64,000 nucleotides of DNA from Mycolicibacterium sp. MU0050 (GCF_963378085.1 NZ_OY726395.1:2852001-2916000), one strand, 5' to 3'; counted from the first letter of the stretch, positions 48,178 to 56,208 are shown. Program-made: numbers and translations. The notes: generated by a model from the letters alone, not told the origin.

Positions 48178-49092
48178 ATGAGCGTGGACAACCTCATTTC
48201 GTTGGGCGGTCAGGGGCTCGACGAGCTGGTGCCGTCGCGGTACGCGGTGCAGGTCGGCGACATCGAGGTGCTGGTGATCAGCGACGGGGTGCTGCCGATC
48301 ACGCCGCGGACGATGGCCACCAACGCCGATCCCACCGAGTTCGGGACCTGGCTGGACGACCGGTTCCTGCCGCACGACGTGTTGGACTGGCCGCTGAACG
48401 TGGTCGTGGTGCGCAGCGGTGAGCAGACCATCCTCGTCGACGCCGGGTTGGGGGTGGAGTTCCCCGACTTCCCTCGCGCCGGGCAGACGGTGCGCCGGCT
48501 GGAGGCGGCCGGGATCGATCCGTCGGCCGTGACCGATGTGGTGCTGACCCATCTGCACATGGATCACGTGGGTGGGTTGCTGACCGCCGGGCTGAAGGAG
48601 CGCCTGCGCCCCGACCTGCGGGTGCATGTGGCCGCGGCCGAAGCCGAGTTCTGGCAGAAACCGGATTTCTCCCGCACCGACATGCCGGCGCCGGTGCCCG
48701 ACGCGCTGCGAGCGATCGCGTCACGATTCCTCGACGAGTACCACGGTGCGCTGCGAACCTTCGAGACCGAATACGAAGTGGCGCCCGGGGTGCTGGTGGC
48801 CCGCACCGGCGGTCACACCCCGGGCCACAGCGTGGTCCGGCTGGCCTCCGGCGGCGACGGCCTGACCTTCGCCGGCGACGCGGTGTTCGCGCCCGGTTTT
48901 GACAACCCCCTGTGGCACAACGGTTTCGAGCATGACCCCGAGGAATCCGCCCGGGTCCGGATCGCACTGCTGCGGGAGTTGGCGGCCACCGGCGAGGCGC
49001 TGGTGGCCACCCACCTGCCGTTCCCGTCGGTGTGTCATGTGGCGCCGGCCGGGGATGTTTTCCGGTGTGTGCCCGCGGACTGGAGGTACTGA
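48178..49092 (+). CDS. Metallo-beta-lactamase-fold hydrolase (lactonase-like)
   Basis: 304 residues from ATG 48178, with an AGGAGA ribosome binding site. The metal motif is complete: LTHLHMDHVGG, GGHTPGHSVV, TFAGDAVF and a late ATHLPFP. This is the type found in N-acyl-homoserine lactonase-like and other quorum-quenching relatives, though many actinobacterial members have unrelated substrates. It contrasts with the degenerate MBL protein at 17759-18382. 102 nt follow the dehydrogenase gene. Confidence 0.85.
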   Translation: MSVDNLISLGGQGLDELVPSRYAVQVGDIEVLVISDGVLPITPRTMATNADPTEFGTWLDDRFLPHDVLDWPLNVVVVRSGEQTILVDAGLGVEFPDFPRAGQTVRRLEAAGIDPSAVTDVVLTHLHMDHVGGLLTAGLKERLRPDLRVHVAAAEAEFWQKPDFSRTDMPAPVPDALRAIASRFLDEYHGALRTFETEYEVAPGVLVARTGGHTPGHSVVRLASGGDGLTFAGDAVFAPGFDNPLWHNGFEHDPEESARVRIALLRELAATGEALVATHLPFPSVCHVAPAGDVFRCVPADWRY

Positions 49093-49254
49093 GGGTGCAC
49101 GCCGCACTGGCGAGCCGCATCAGACCGTGACGCTCAACCCCGCGCTACCGGCCGAGCTGGCTGGACCTGAATAAGGTCTCGGGCCGCGCACGATTACGTG
49201 GAGCTGAGCCAGCAGTTCGGCGAAGAACTCGCCGCGCTGGGTGAGACCGCGGAT

Positions 49255-50004
49255 CTAGTTTCCTGCCAGCAGTCGCAACGCCGCGTGTCCGCGCCCACTT
49301 TCTCGGCCGGTGGCAATCCAGGACCGGTGGCGGCGGTCTTGAAGCGCACTCCATAACGCTCGGATGCGCTTGGAATCGCCTTTGCTCATCCGAGCCCGGT
49401 CAGCCACGGGATCGCTCACCATGCAGGCCAGCACCGCGGCGTCGTCAACGTGCCGCGCCCGGTCGCGCGAATCCCCAATATAGGCCGCACCTTTGAGCAC
49501 CAGCGCACCGAGCACATCCGGGACGCTCACCACCACGATCCCCTCTGCGGTGTCCACCTCGCAGTTCACCGTCTTACGCAGCGCCGAGGTTCCTCCCGGC
49601 ACAGCGAACACCGGGCGCCGGAACGCCGTCGGCCGCCATTTCGGCGGCAACCGGTCCGCCACCATCACATCGACCTGCTCGGGTCCGCGCACGAAGCGGT
49701 GAGCCGGTCCGTCGCCGGACGGGCGGAGCAGCTCGTAACCGATCCGCTCCAGCTGGTGCTGCACGCCCTGGAAGGTGGCCTCGCCGGTCTCGATGTGCAG
49801 AATCATGTCCACGTCATTGGTCGGGCGAGTGAGTGGGAACCCGGCATGAGCCGCGTGCAGTTGCACCATGATTCCGCCGATCAGCGTCCACTGGGTGTGT
49901 GGAATCAGATTCACGATTTCGATGACCTGCGGCCAGGGCAGCGGCCACCCGCCGGGCGGGGCGTTGACGTGCCAGACCGGCCGGTCGCCGCCATGTGAGG
50001 TCAC
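49255..50004 (-). CDS. Nucleotidyltransferase of AbiEii/type IV toxin type
   Basis: 249 residues. Nucleotidyltransferase core: LIGGIMVQLHAAH (Gly43-Gly44) followed by TNDVDMIL (Asp64 and Asp66), and a third acid likely at Asp112 in QVDVMVAD. This is the pattern of the DUF1814/AbiEii and MenT-like toxins, some of which add nucleotides to tRNA. Coupled by a 4-nt overlap (ATGA) to an upstream HTH protein, as expected for a toxin-antitoxin pair with the antitoxin first. The target is not known; it lies about 1.1 kb from a tRNA cluster, which may be coincidence. Confidence 0.72.
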   Translation of the reverse strand: MTSHGGDRPVWHVNAPPGGWPLPWPQVIEIVNLIPHTQWTLIGGIMVQLHAAHAGFPLTRPTNDVDMILHIETGEATFQGVQHQLERIGYELLRPSGDGPAHRFVRGPEQVDVMVADRLPPKWRPTAFRRPVFAVPGGTSALRKTVNCEVDTAEGIVVVSVPDVLGALVLKGAAYIGDSRDRARHVDDAAVLACMVSDPVADRARMSKGDSKRIRALWSALQDRRHRSWIATGRESGRGHAALRLLAGN

Positions 50005-50705
50005 CGGCGGGTCCGGTTCCGGTGACCGTCACCGGCTCGGAACTCGGTGAGCAGTTCGGTAAGTATCCGTTCTCCCGCAGCGGCTTCCCTGGTATCCAAC
50101 GCCTCGGCCAGGTCTACGGCAACAGCGGCGACAAGCGACTGCTCGAGCCTGTAGCCGGCGTCGTCAGGCACGACGCGCACGACCACGTCGCCTTCGATAT
50201 CGTCGTATAGCCCCGATCCCGTGACTAGTTCGGGGAACGCGCTGGCTGCGACATATCCGTCAGACCCGCGATCGGTCGCGGAGAGCCCGAACAACGCGGC
50301 GTTCTCCGGATCGCGCAGGGCGCTCACACCAGTGGGTACCAGTCCTGTGACGGCGTCCCATCCGCGCATCTGATGAATCGTGGCACGGCGGCGAGAAAGC
50401 CACACCAGATCACTGGCGTTGATTCCGCGCAGGCGATGACGCAGGCGCGACAATCTCGCGGCGTCCATCCAGTCGGCCTGCTTCCCAGACAACAGCGCGA
50501 GCGCAGCCCACGCTGTCGCCGCGGACCATGGCCTGCCGTTGCGTCGGGCCCGTTGGGCAAGTCGGTGCACCGAGGCGCTATCGAGCAGCAGTGTGCGCCC
50601 GACAACCCGACTCACCGTCAGCACCTCTTTGCTCGCCAGCCGCGCAACCTGTCGCTGCGACACCTCCAAGACCTCGGCGGCCTCGGCGGCAGTCATCTCA
50701 CTCAT
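50001..50705 (-). CDS. HTH protein, candidate antitoxin partner of the nucleotidyltransferase
   Basis: 234 residues from ATG 50705 (MSEMTAAEAAEVLEV), with GAAGGA upstream as the ribosome binding site; the longer frame is rejected. Residues about 6-28 form a helix-turn-helix (AEVLEVSQRQVARLASKE) of the excisionase/MerR-like type, followed by a mainly alpha/beta region with WSAATAWAALALLSGK. The arrangement (HTH protein, then NTase with a 4-nt overlap) matches AbiEi-AbiEii and MenA-MenT operons. No close family name is certain. Confidence 0.65.
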   Translation of the reverse strand: MSEMTAAEAAEVLEVSQRQVARLASKEVLTVSRVVGRTLLLDSASVHRLAQRARRNGRPWSAATAWAALALLSGKQADWMDAARLSRLRHRLRGINASDLVWLSRRRATIHQMRGWDAVTGLVPTGVSALRDPENAALFGLSATDRGSDGYVAASAFPELVTGSGLYDDIEGDVVVRVVPDDAGYRLEQSLVAAVAVDLAEALDTREAAAGERILTELLTEFRAGDGHRNRTRR

Positions 50706-50739
50706 GCATATATGGTCCTTCAAGAGACCTATTACCGCA

Positions 50740-50768
50740 ATATCAGCTGCCCATAAGGTCTTAATCAA
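50740..50768 (-). promoter_or_regulatory. Predicted promoter of the HTH/NTase operon
   Basis: On the minus strand TTGATT and TGATAT are separated by 17 nt, a good sigma-A-type promoter, about 35 nt upstream of the start codon. An AGACCT/AGGTCT inverted repeat (50725-50730 and 50756-50761) flanks the -10 region and could be a site for autorepression by the HTH protein; this is inference. Confidence 0.45.
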
Positions 50769-51097
50769 CCACCCCGCTGCGCAACGCCAGCCCTCCAGGT
50801 GCGACCGTTCGGCGCCCACGTTCGTCCGTACGACGCCTGTTCACACCACTCCACGCTCATGCATCCAAATGGAGTACCGGCGGTGGTCATCGCGACATTC
50901 ACGTTGGCCGCTACACACATTCCACGAACGCCACACGGACCGATGGCGCGACGACGCTCGGAGCCATCACCAGTCCCGCGGCGAAGAAATGCGGCGTGGC
51001 CCAACGATGGCCCGCCGCGGGTCGCCGTGGGGCGATCAATCTGGAATGGGTCACCGTGGGTCATCAAACAACCACCTCGGTCGACCCAGAAAACACG
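50769..51097. other. Non-coding stretch between the HTH gene and the tRNA-Val terminator
   Basis: I see no gene here. Open frames across it have no recognisable motif, and the one that runs into the tRNA gene ends in a translated tRNA (PAGFEPATFRV). It holds only the promoter upstream of the HTH gene and sequence before the tRNA terminator. Confidence 0.6.
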
Positions 51098-51122
51098 AAA
51101 ACCCCTGCTGCCAGGGGGTTTT
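51098..51122 (-). terminator. Intrinsic terminator after tRNA-Val(CAC)
   Basis: An 8-bp hairpin AAAACCCC/GGGGTTTT with a loop of about 9 nt. It begins 2 nt beyond the 3' end of the tRNA gene, and its descending arm ends in a run of U. Confidence 0.7.
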
Positions 51123-51123
51123 G

Positions 51124-51198
51124 TGGTGGTCCCGGCTGGTTTCGAACCAGCGACCTTCCGCGTGTGAGGCGGACGCTCTCCCACTGAGCTACGGGACC
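51124..51198 (-). tRNA. tRNA-Val (anticodon CAC)
   Basis: 75-nt gene including an encoded CCA. Acceptor stem GGTCCCG/CGGGACC, D-arm AGCTCAGTGGGAGAGC, anticodon stem TCCGC/GCGGA around loop CTCACAC (CAC), T-arm with GTTCGAAAC. A -10-like TAGTCT lies about 32 nt upstream. Confidence 0.95.
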
Positions 51199-51358
51199 GA
51201 AATCCAACGGATTCGACGAGGCAGAAGACTAGCACGCCCGGTTGGCTGCGCCGGAATCGCGCTCCCGGACTCGCCTGAGCACCGCCACTGCGGCCGGCTG
51301 GCGGCCCCGCCAACACGGGCCATCGGGCAGCGCCGATCAACGGTGGCGAGCAAGGGAT

Positions 51359-51388
51359 TTGTGTCTGCGTGCCCGGGTGGACTATCGT
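51359..51388 (+). promoter_or_regulatory. Predicted promoter of the tRNA-Gly/Cys/Val cluster
   Basis: TTGTGT (51359-51364) and TATCGT (51383-51388) are separated by 18 nt. The expected start is near 51395, about 30 nt before tRNA-Gly. Confidence 0.45.
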
Positions 51389-51425
51389 TCTGCATCGCGA
51401 CGGGCGACGATCTCGACCGTGGCAC

Positions 51426-51498
51426 GCGGATGTAGCGCAGCTGGTAGCGCATCACCTTGCCAAGGTGAGGGTCGCGGGTTCGAATCCCGTCATCCGCT
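51426..51498 (+). tRNA. tRNA-Gly (anticodon GCC)
   Basis: 73-nt gene with acceptor GCGGATG/CATCCGC, anticodon loop TTGCCAA between CACCT-type arms, and T-arm GGTTCGAATCC. CCA is not encoded. Confidence 0.95.
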
Positions 51499-51525
51499 CG
51501 AAGGTGCAGTGGCATCAACCCCAGC

Positions 51526-51599
51526 GGTGGAGTGGCCGAGTGGTGAGGCAACGGCCTGCAAAGCCGTGCACACGGGTTCGATTCCCGTCTCCACCTCCA
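51526..51599 (+). tRNA. tRNA-Cys (anticodon GCA)
   Basis: 74-nt gene including encoded CCA. Acceptor GGTGGAG/CTCCACC, anticodon stem ACGGC/GCCGT around loop CTGCAAA, T-arm GGTTCGATTCC. Confidence 0.95.
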
Positions 51600-51612
51600 A
51601 TTTTTCGACCCG

Positions 51613-51687
51613 GCGCGATTAGCTCAGCGGGAGAGCGCTTCCCTGACACGGAAGAGGTCACTGGTTCAATCCCAGTATCGCGCACCA
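51613..51687 (+). tRNA. tRNA-Val (anticodon GAC)
   Basis: 75-nt gene including encoded CCA. Acceptor GCGCGAT/ATCGCGC, anticodon stem CTTCC/GGAAG around loop CTGACAC, T-arm GGTTCAATCC. Second tRNA-Val of the cluster, on the opposite strand to tRNA-Val(CAC). Confidence 0.95.
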
Positions 51688-51775
51688 CAGTTTTGGCGGT
51701 CTGATCAGTTTCGACCGTCGACACGGACCTCTGAGTCCATTTCCCGCACCGAATTGCATTGCAGCCACGACAGCG

Positions 51776-51997
51776 TCAATTGCGCCGCTCGTCCAGCGAA
51801 ATTTCGAGTTCAGTGCGCCCCGCCCGATACCTCTGCATCGCCGGCCCGGTGTCGATACGGACACGCAGCATCCGCCTATAGCCACGCCTCCACAACTTCG
51901 CCAGCACCAGGGACTTGCCGGCGTACGGGTTGCGGTCGCCGACGTCGGCCAGCGAGCCCTCGAGCAGTGCCCGCACATATTCCTGCCGCTTGGTCAC
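51776..51997 (-). CDS. Small basic protein, ribosome modulation factor-like pattern
   Basis: 73 residues, Arg-rich. The stretch GDRNPYAGKSLVLAKLWRRGYRRML resembles a family of small actinobacterial and phage proteins related to ribosome modulation factor (Asn-Pro-Tyr, then Leu-Trp-Arg-Arg-Gly-Tyr), split here for readability by GKS. No zinc or membrane motif. It lies alone beside the tRNA cluster. A role in stationary-phase ribosomes is a guess from the pattern only. Confidence 0.55.
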   Translation of the reverse strand: MTKRQEYVRALLEGSLADVGDRNPYAGKSLVLAKLWRRGYRRMLRVRIDTGPAMQRYRAGRTELEISLDERRN

Positions 51998-52072
51998 CCA
52001 CCCAGAATGCGGGCACGCGGTCCGGATCCGCGGATCCCACGCCGACGGCCGCCCATGCGACCCGAAGGCCAG

Positions 52073-52978
52073 TCAGTCCACGTGTCGCTCGAACCACTCC
52101 AGCATCCGGCGCCAGGCGTCTTCAGCGGCGGCGGCGTCATAGCGGTCCGGGTTGGTGTCGTTGAAGAAGGCGTGATCGGCGCCGGGTTCGGTGACGATCT
52201 CGTAGACCAGCCCCGCCTGCCCCAGCGCGGCGCGGGCCGCCGGCTTCGTGGCGTTGACGCGTTGGTCGCGTTCACCGTAAAAGGCCAGCACCGCAACATC
52301 TTTCGACCCGGAGAAATCCGGCTTCTCCGGTGTCGGGCCGTAGAACGGAACCGCAGCGGCCAGTTGCGGAACACCGGCATCGAGCAAGCGCCACACGAAT
52401 CCGCCGCCCATGCAGAAGCCGACCGCTGCGACCTTCCGCTCCGGAACCCGTCGCTGCAGTTCGGCAATACCTGATTCGAGGTCGGCCAGCGCGTCTTCCG
52501 GCGGGATCTTTCCCAACGCGGCGGTGGCCTCGGCCGGGTCGGCGAACCTCGCGGTTCCACCGTCGCCCGAGAGCAGATCGATGGCCAGCGCCGAATAACC
52601 GACACCGGCGAGGCGCCCCGCCACCGAGCGGGTCCAGTCGTTGAGGCCCTTGTTCTCGTGGATCACCAGCACCCCACCGCGAGCGTTCGGCGCCTCGGCC
52701 CAGGCGCCCTGCAACTCCCCGCGCGGCCCGGCCCAGGTGATCGGTGCGGTGGGCAGCGGGTCCGCGGCTCCGGGCGGCGGTCCGGCGTCGGTGGGGCTAC
52801 TCGCGACGGTTCCGGTGTCCGCGGGCCGGTCCCGCCCACACGCGGCGATCAGCGCGGCGGCCGATGCTGCGCCGACACCGAGCAGGGCCAGCCGCCTAAA
52901 CGCTTCCCGCCGGGACAGCAGCCCGTCGACGTGATCGGTCGCGATTTCCTCGGCGATGTAGCGCTGCAGCGGGGTCAC
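52073..52978 (-). CDS. Exported dienelactone hydrolase-family lipoprotein
   Basis: 301 residues from GTG 52978. The N-terminus has a long cytoplasmic-type lead, a twin-arginine-like SRREAFRRLALLG and a hydrophobic stretch ending in the lipobox-like ALIAAC. The alpha/beta hydrolase domain follows from about residue 75 with the Cys nucleophile in AVGFCMGGGFVW, Asp in YGERDQRV and His in GADHAFFND, the dienelactone hydrolase triad. Substrate unknown; a surface location is predicted. Confidence 0.82.
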   Translation of the reverse strand: MTPLQRYIAEEIATDHVDGLLSRREAFRRLALLGVGAASAAALIAACGRDRPADTGTVASSPTDAGPPPGAADPLPTAPITWAGPRGELQGAWAEAPNARGGVLVIHENKGLNDWTRSVAGRLAGVGYSALAIDLLSGDGGTARFADPAEATAALGKIPPEDALADLESGIAELQRRVPERKVAAVGFCMGGGFVWRLLDAGVPQLAAAVPFYGPTPEKPDFSGSKDVAVLAFYGERDQRVNATKPAARAALGQAGLVYEIVTEPGADHAFFNDTNPDRYDAAAAEDAWRRMLEWFERHVD

Positions 52979-53108
52979 CCTCCGAAGTATGCGCGCGCCT
53001 GCGACTCCTCGTGACCGATCTGACCGGGAACGAATCGCAGGCGCGGATCGTTATCACCCACAAGTGCAACCACTTCCACCCAACGTTAGGAAACCGGCTG
53101 AGTTGTCT

Positions 53109-54092
53109 GTGCCGCTGAGCATCCTCGACCTGGTCGCGATCCCGGAGGGCTCCACCGCCCGCGACGCGATCGCCGCCTCCATGGAATCGGCCCGGGTGGC
53201 CGATCGGCTCGGTTATCGCCGGCTCTGGTTCGCCGAGCACCACAACACGCCGAACCTGGCCGCCAGCGCCACCGCGCTGCTGATCTCGCAGGCCGCCTCG
53301 GTGACCGAGCGGATCCGCGTCGGCTCCGGCGGGGTGATGCTCCCCAACCACGCGCCGCTGACGGTGGCCGAAAACTACGGCACCCTGGCCAACATCCACG
53401 GCGATCGGATCGACCTGGGTCTGGGCCGCGCGCCGGGCACCGACATGATGACCGCCCAGGCGCTCAGCCGCTCCTCGGCCGAACCCCAGGCCTTCGCGCA
53501 GAGCATCTACGACCTTCAGGGCTGGTTCAGCGCCGAGGGCAGGGCCCACAGCTCCCCCATCGTCTCCGCGGTCTCGGCCGGCACCGAGGTGCCCATCTGG
53601 GTGCTGGGGTCCACGGTCAACGGCGCCGCCATCGCCGCCCAGCTGGGGCTGCCGTTCTCGGTGGCCTCGCACTTCGCCCCCGACCAGCTCGACGCCGCCA
53701 TCCGCACCTACCGCGAGATGTTCTCCACCGAGGCGCCGACCGCCCAGATCGACGAGCCCTACGTGATGGCCGGTATCAACGTGCTGGTCGCTGACACCGA
53801 CGAGGAAGCCCAGCACCAGTTCACCGTGCTCGAGCAGATGTTCCTCGACATCCAGACCAATCGGCGCCGCAAGATCCAGCCCCCAGTGGACCCGGCGACC
53901 CTGGCCGCCCAGGGCGGCGGCAACCAGCCGATGCTGCGGATCAAGGCCGTCGGCGCTCCCGACACCGTCAAGACACAGTTGGAGGAGTTCGTCGAACGCA
54001 CCGGCGCCGACGAGCTCATCACCGTCACCTACGCCTATGACCCCGCCGTCCGGGACCGCTCGCTGGAACTGCTCGCCAAGACCTGGTTCTGA
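53109..54092 (+). CDS. LLM-class flavin-dependent monooxygenase (MsnO8-type)
   Basis: 327 residues from GTG 53109 (VPLSILDLVAIPEG); TTG 53103 is an in-frame alternative. Luciferase-like TIM barrel with RLWFAEHHN, RIRVGSGGVMLPNH and GDRIDLGLGRAPG, which identify the MsnO8-like group of alkanal monooxygenase-family oxidoreductases. The cofactor is FMN or F420; the sequence does not decide. The 3' end overlaps a convergent gene by 58 nt. Confidence 0.85.
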   Translation: MPLSILDLVAIPEGSTARDAIAASMESARVADRLGYRRLWFAEHHNTPNLAASATALLISQAASVTERIRVGSGGVMLPNHAPLTVAENYGTLANIHGDRIDLGLGRAPGTDMMTAQALSRSSAEPQAFAQSIYDLQGWFSAEGRAHSSPIVSAVSAGTEVPIWVLGSTVNGAAIAAQLGLPFSVASHFAPDQLDAAIRTYREMFSTEAPTAQIDEPYVMAGINVLVADTDEEAQHQFTVLEQMFLDIQTNRRRKIQPPVDPATLAAQGGGNQPMLRIKAVGAPDTVKTQLEEFVERTGADELITVTYAYDPAVRDRSLELLAKTWF

Positions 54093-54469
54093 GCCGGCGC
54101 CGCCCGGCGTCGCGTCGCGCCCCACAACCCCACGCCGATCCCGACGACGGCGCCGCCGAGTCCTCGCACCTGCTGCCCGCGCTTGAGGTCGCCGTGCACA
54201 CTCCAGCCGCCCAACAGGTCGGCGGTGTCGGCGCCACCGGAGGCCAGGAACCAGCCGCGAGTGTCGCGGCCCCGCAGCGCCGACCCCATCAACAGCCCAC
54301 CGATGAGCGCATCCCGGTAACCCATGGACCGCAGCAGCAGCCGCGCCGACGGTCCCGGGTCCTCGGACTCACCCCACAGGCGGTTCGCCCGGAGCGGGTC
54401 GGCCAGAAAAGACACTCCCGAGGCCAGCCGCAGGGCACCCACGGCAAGGGCAGCGCGGTCTATCGCCAT
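54035..54469 (-). CDS. Conserved hypothetical membrane-associated protein
   Basis: 144 residues from ATG 54469. Hydrophobic patches with LRLASGVSFLADPLRANRLWG, RSMGYRDALIGGLLMGSAL and GLGGAVVGIGVGLWGA suggest three or four short membrane helices, as in many DUF4267-like actinobacterial proteins. The final 20 residues (PAQNQVLASSSSERSR) look unlike the rest and are encoded inside the 58-nt overlap with the LLM gene. Confidence 0.6.
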   Translation of the reverse strand: MAIDRAALAVGALRLASGVSFLADPLRANRLWGESEDPGPSARLLLRSMGYRDALIGGLLMGSALRGRDTRGWFLASGGADTADLLGGWSVHGDLKRGQQVRGLGGAVVGIGVGLWGATRRRAAPAQNQVLASSSSERSRTAGS

Positions 54470-54827
54470 GGCCGGCAGCCTAGGCAGACCGCGGGTGCCC
54501 TGTGCGTCGTTTGAAGCGAACTCAGAACGGCAACAGAACCCTCACGAACCGGGAGAGAAAATCGCTGGAAACTATGGCATAGGTAACAGTTCTGCAACTA
54601 CAGCAAACTTTCTGTGACCAAAACCTACACTCCGAGCGCCCCGGGGAGTCGTGGACCACATCTCGCCGCACCGGCTTTGCAAACCGCGGTTCACCTGCTA
54701 ATTTAATGGCGCTAACCAAAATCTACGGCGCCCGAAGATGCATTCAAACCGGCGCGAGGTTTGGTAATCTGCGTCACAAATCCGGCGAAAAGTAATCGGC
54801 GCCGCTAATTTTGCGGCGCCGGAAAAC
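54470..54827. other. 358-bp AT-richer intergenic region before the NlpC/P60-like gene
   Basis: No credible gene is seen. The stretch is noticeably lower in GC than its neighbours, with AT-rich patches such as TAATTTAAT. It contains a 9-bp inverted repeat just before the next start codon (separate entry). I looked for a c-di-AMP (ydaO-type) riboswitch, common before cell-wall hydrolases, and did not find its conserved elements. Confidence 0.55.
54797..54821 (+). promoter_or_regulatory. Hairpin in the leader of the NlpC/P60-like gene
   Basis: Perfect 9-bp inverted repeat CGGCGCCGC/GCGGCGCCG with a 7-nt loop TAATTTT, ending 6 nt before the start codon. It has no U-tract, so it is not a standard terminator; it could mask the ribosome binding site. 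Confidence 0.45.
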
Positions 54828-55460
54828 ATGTTGTTAGCGTCCGGCCACATGTTTGCTTTAGCCACGTTGTTGACACTCGTCAATCAGGTGTCGGGCACCC
54901 CCTACATCCCCGGTGGGGATTCGCCCAACGGCACCGATTGCTCGGGGCTGGCATCCTGGGTAGCCAATGCCGCGACCGGTCGGCCCATCTACGGCGACCG
55001 GTTCCACACCGGGAACCAGGAGCGCGCCCTGCTCGCCCGTGGCTTCAAATACGGCACCGCACCCAACGCCTTGGTGATCGGATGGAACGGCGGCCACACC
55101 GCCGTAACCTTGCCGGACGGCACCCCGGTCTCCAGCGGTGAAGGCGGCGGCGTCAAGATCGGTGGCGGCGGCGCTTATCAGTCGCAGTTCACCAAGCACA
55201 TGTACCTGCCGGCCGAGGAGATGGCCGGTGCCCAACCGGCTCCCGCCGACCCCATGCTTGCTCCCCCGCCCGCGCCGGTGATCCTCGAGGCGAGCACCAT
55301 GATGCCGCCGCCTCCTCCGCCGCCCCCGCCGGCACCGCTGCCGCCGCCGGGACCCGAGATCATTCCGGCCAACGCCATGTTCCCGCCGCCGCCCCCACCG
55401 CCGCTGCCGCCGGCGGATCCGATGCTGCCCCCGCCGCCCTCGGCGCCGGTCGGCATCTAG
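54828..55460 (+). CDS. NlpC/P60-like protein with a long polyproline tail
   Basis: 210 residues from ATG 54828; ATG 54849 is an alternative. The N-terminal 125 residues have the NlpC/P60 arrangement: DSPNGTDCSGLASWVANA with the catalytic Cys38, and NGGHTAVTLPDG with His91. A short related family in mycobacteria and their phages is annotated as glycoside or peptidoglycan hydrolase. Residues 136-210 are nearly all Pro, Ala and Met in PPPPP blocks. I see no Sec signal peptide before the catalytic domain, unusual for a cell-wall enzyme. Confidence 0.68.
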   Translation: MLLASGHMFALATLLTLVNQVSGTPYIPGGDSPNGTDCSGLASWVANAATGRPIYGDRFHTGNQERALLARGFKYGTAPNALVIGWNGGHTAVTLPDGTPVSSGEGGGVKIGGGGAYQSQFTKHMYLPAEEMAGAQPAPADPMLAPPPAPVILEASTMMPPPPPPPPPAPLPPPGPEIIPANAMFPPPPPPPLPPADPMLPPPPSAPVGI

Positions 55461-55470
55461 GACTCGGCAT

Positions 55471-56187
55471 CTAGGACGGGCCGCGACGCCGCTCCAACTC
55501 GGCCACCAACCGCTCGACAGACTCGGCCACCTCCGATGGCACCCGCGCCCCGTCGGTCGGATGCGGCAGGTGCATCGTCAGTTCCTCGGCGGGCTCCTCA
55601 GCCTGCGGGTCCGCCATCCTCGCGCGCGCCCGGCGCCGCCAGATGACAAACGCGAAACCGCCGATGCCGGCCAGCACCAACAGGCCGATGCTGGTCAGCG
55701 AAGCGCCGCCGCCGGGTTCCTCGGGCGGCGGGACGGGCTCGGGCGTCATGGTCGGCGCGGTCACGGTCGTGGTGGGTGCGGCCGGCGTCGGATGATCGCC
55801 ACCGCCGAAGGCCAGCACCACCACCAGCAGGATCAGCAGCGTCGCCAGCACGGCCGCCCCGGTGATCATGATGATGGAGATCCAGCGCACCGGCGTGCGG
55901 CCCAGATAGTCGGTGGTCCGGTACGACAACGGGTTCACCACCGGTGCGGCCCCCTCGCCGGGCCGGGGCCGCGGCGCCGTGCCGATGACCGCCGAGCGCA
56001 ATTTCTTCAGTTCGGTCTTCAGCGCCGCCTCCTGGCCGAGCCACACCGCGTCGTCCATGCGGTGCACCACCTCGGCCACCGCTGGCCAACGCTCCGGCGG
56101 CAGCGTCAGCCGCACCAGGGAGGTCAGCGCCACCGAGACTTCCTCGGTCAACGCGGCAGGGAGCTCGTCGGCCACACGCCGGATCAT
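55471..56187 (-). CDS. Two-TM protein with a CATRA-associated-like N-terminal domain
   Basis: 238 residues from ATG 56187 (an upstream start at 56208 is possible). N-terminal helical domain to about residue 70, with TLPPERWPAVAEVVHRMDD and LKTELKKLRSAVIG; this resembles, as I recall it, the small CATRA-associated domain of caspase/TPR conflict systems, but that is a resemblance only. Membrane helices lie at about 102-128 and 165-184, separated by a Pro/Thr-rich outer linker. The C-terminal cytoplasmic tail is charged. Divergent from the Clp-N/HTH gene across the double operator. Confidence 0.55.
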   Translation of the reverse strand: MIRRVADELPAALTEEVSVALTSLVRLTLPPERWPAVAEVVHRMDDAVWLGQEAALKTELKKLRSAVIGTAPRPRPGEGAAPVVNPLSYRTTDYLGRTPVRWISIIMITGAAVLATLLILLVVVLAFGGGDHPTPAAPTTTVTAPTMTPEPVPPPEEPGGGASLTSIGLLVLAGIGGFAFVIWRRRARARMADPQAEEPAEELTMHLPHPTDGARVPSEVAESVERLVAELERRRGPS

Positions 56188-56208
56188 AGTCAGCACGCCG
56201 CCACGCAT

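Noticed and set aside
49093..49254. Short frame with SQQFGEELAALGETAD between the MBL gene and the NTase gene.
   Set aside because: It has no start context or family match; it may be a fragment, but the support is too thin.
50799..51167. Open frame on the plus strand upstream of and across tRNA-Val(CAC).
   Set aside because: Its C-terminus is the translated tRNA (FEPATFRV), and the rest has no recognisable motif; it is a by-product of the tRNA gene.
51116..51700. Integration (att) site at the tRNA cluster bounding an island with the NTase/HTH pair.
   Set aside because: No direct repeat of a tRNA 3' end and no integrase gene were found within the window.
51189..51704. Several overlapping open frames across the tRNA cluster on both strands (for example one containing DDGIRTRD).
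   Set aside because: They translate tRNA sequence, a frequent annotation artefact.
54470..54827. Possible c-di-AMP (ydaO-type) riboswitch before the cell-wall hydrolase-like gene.
   Set aside because: The conserved elements of that class are absent; only a simple hairpin is seen.
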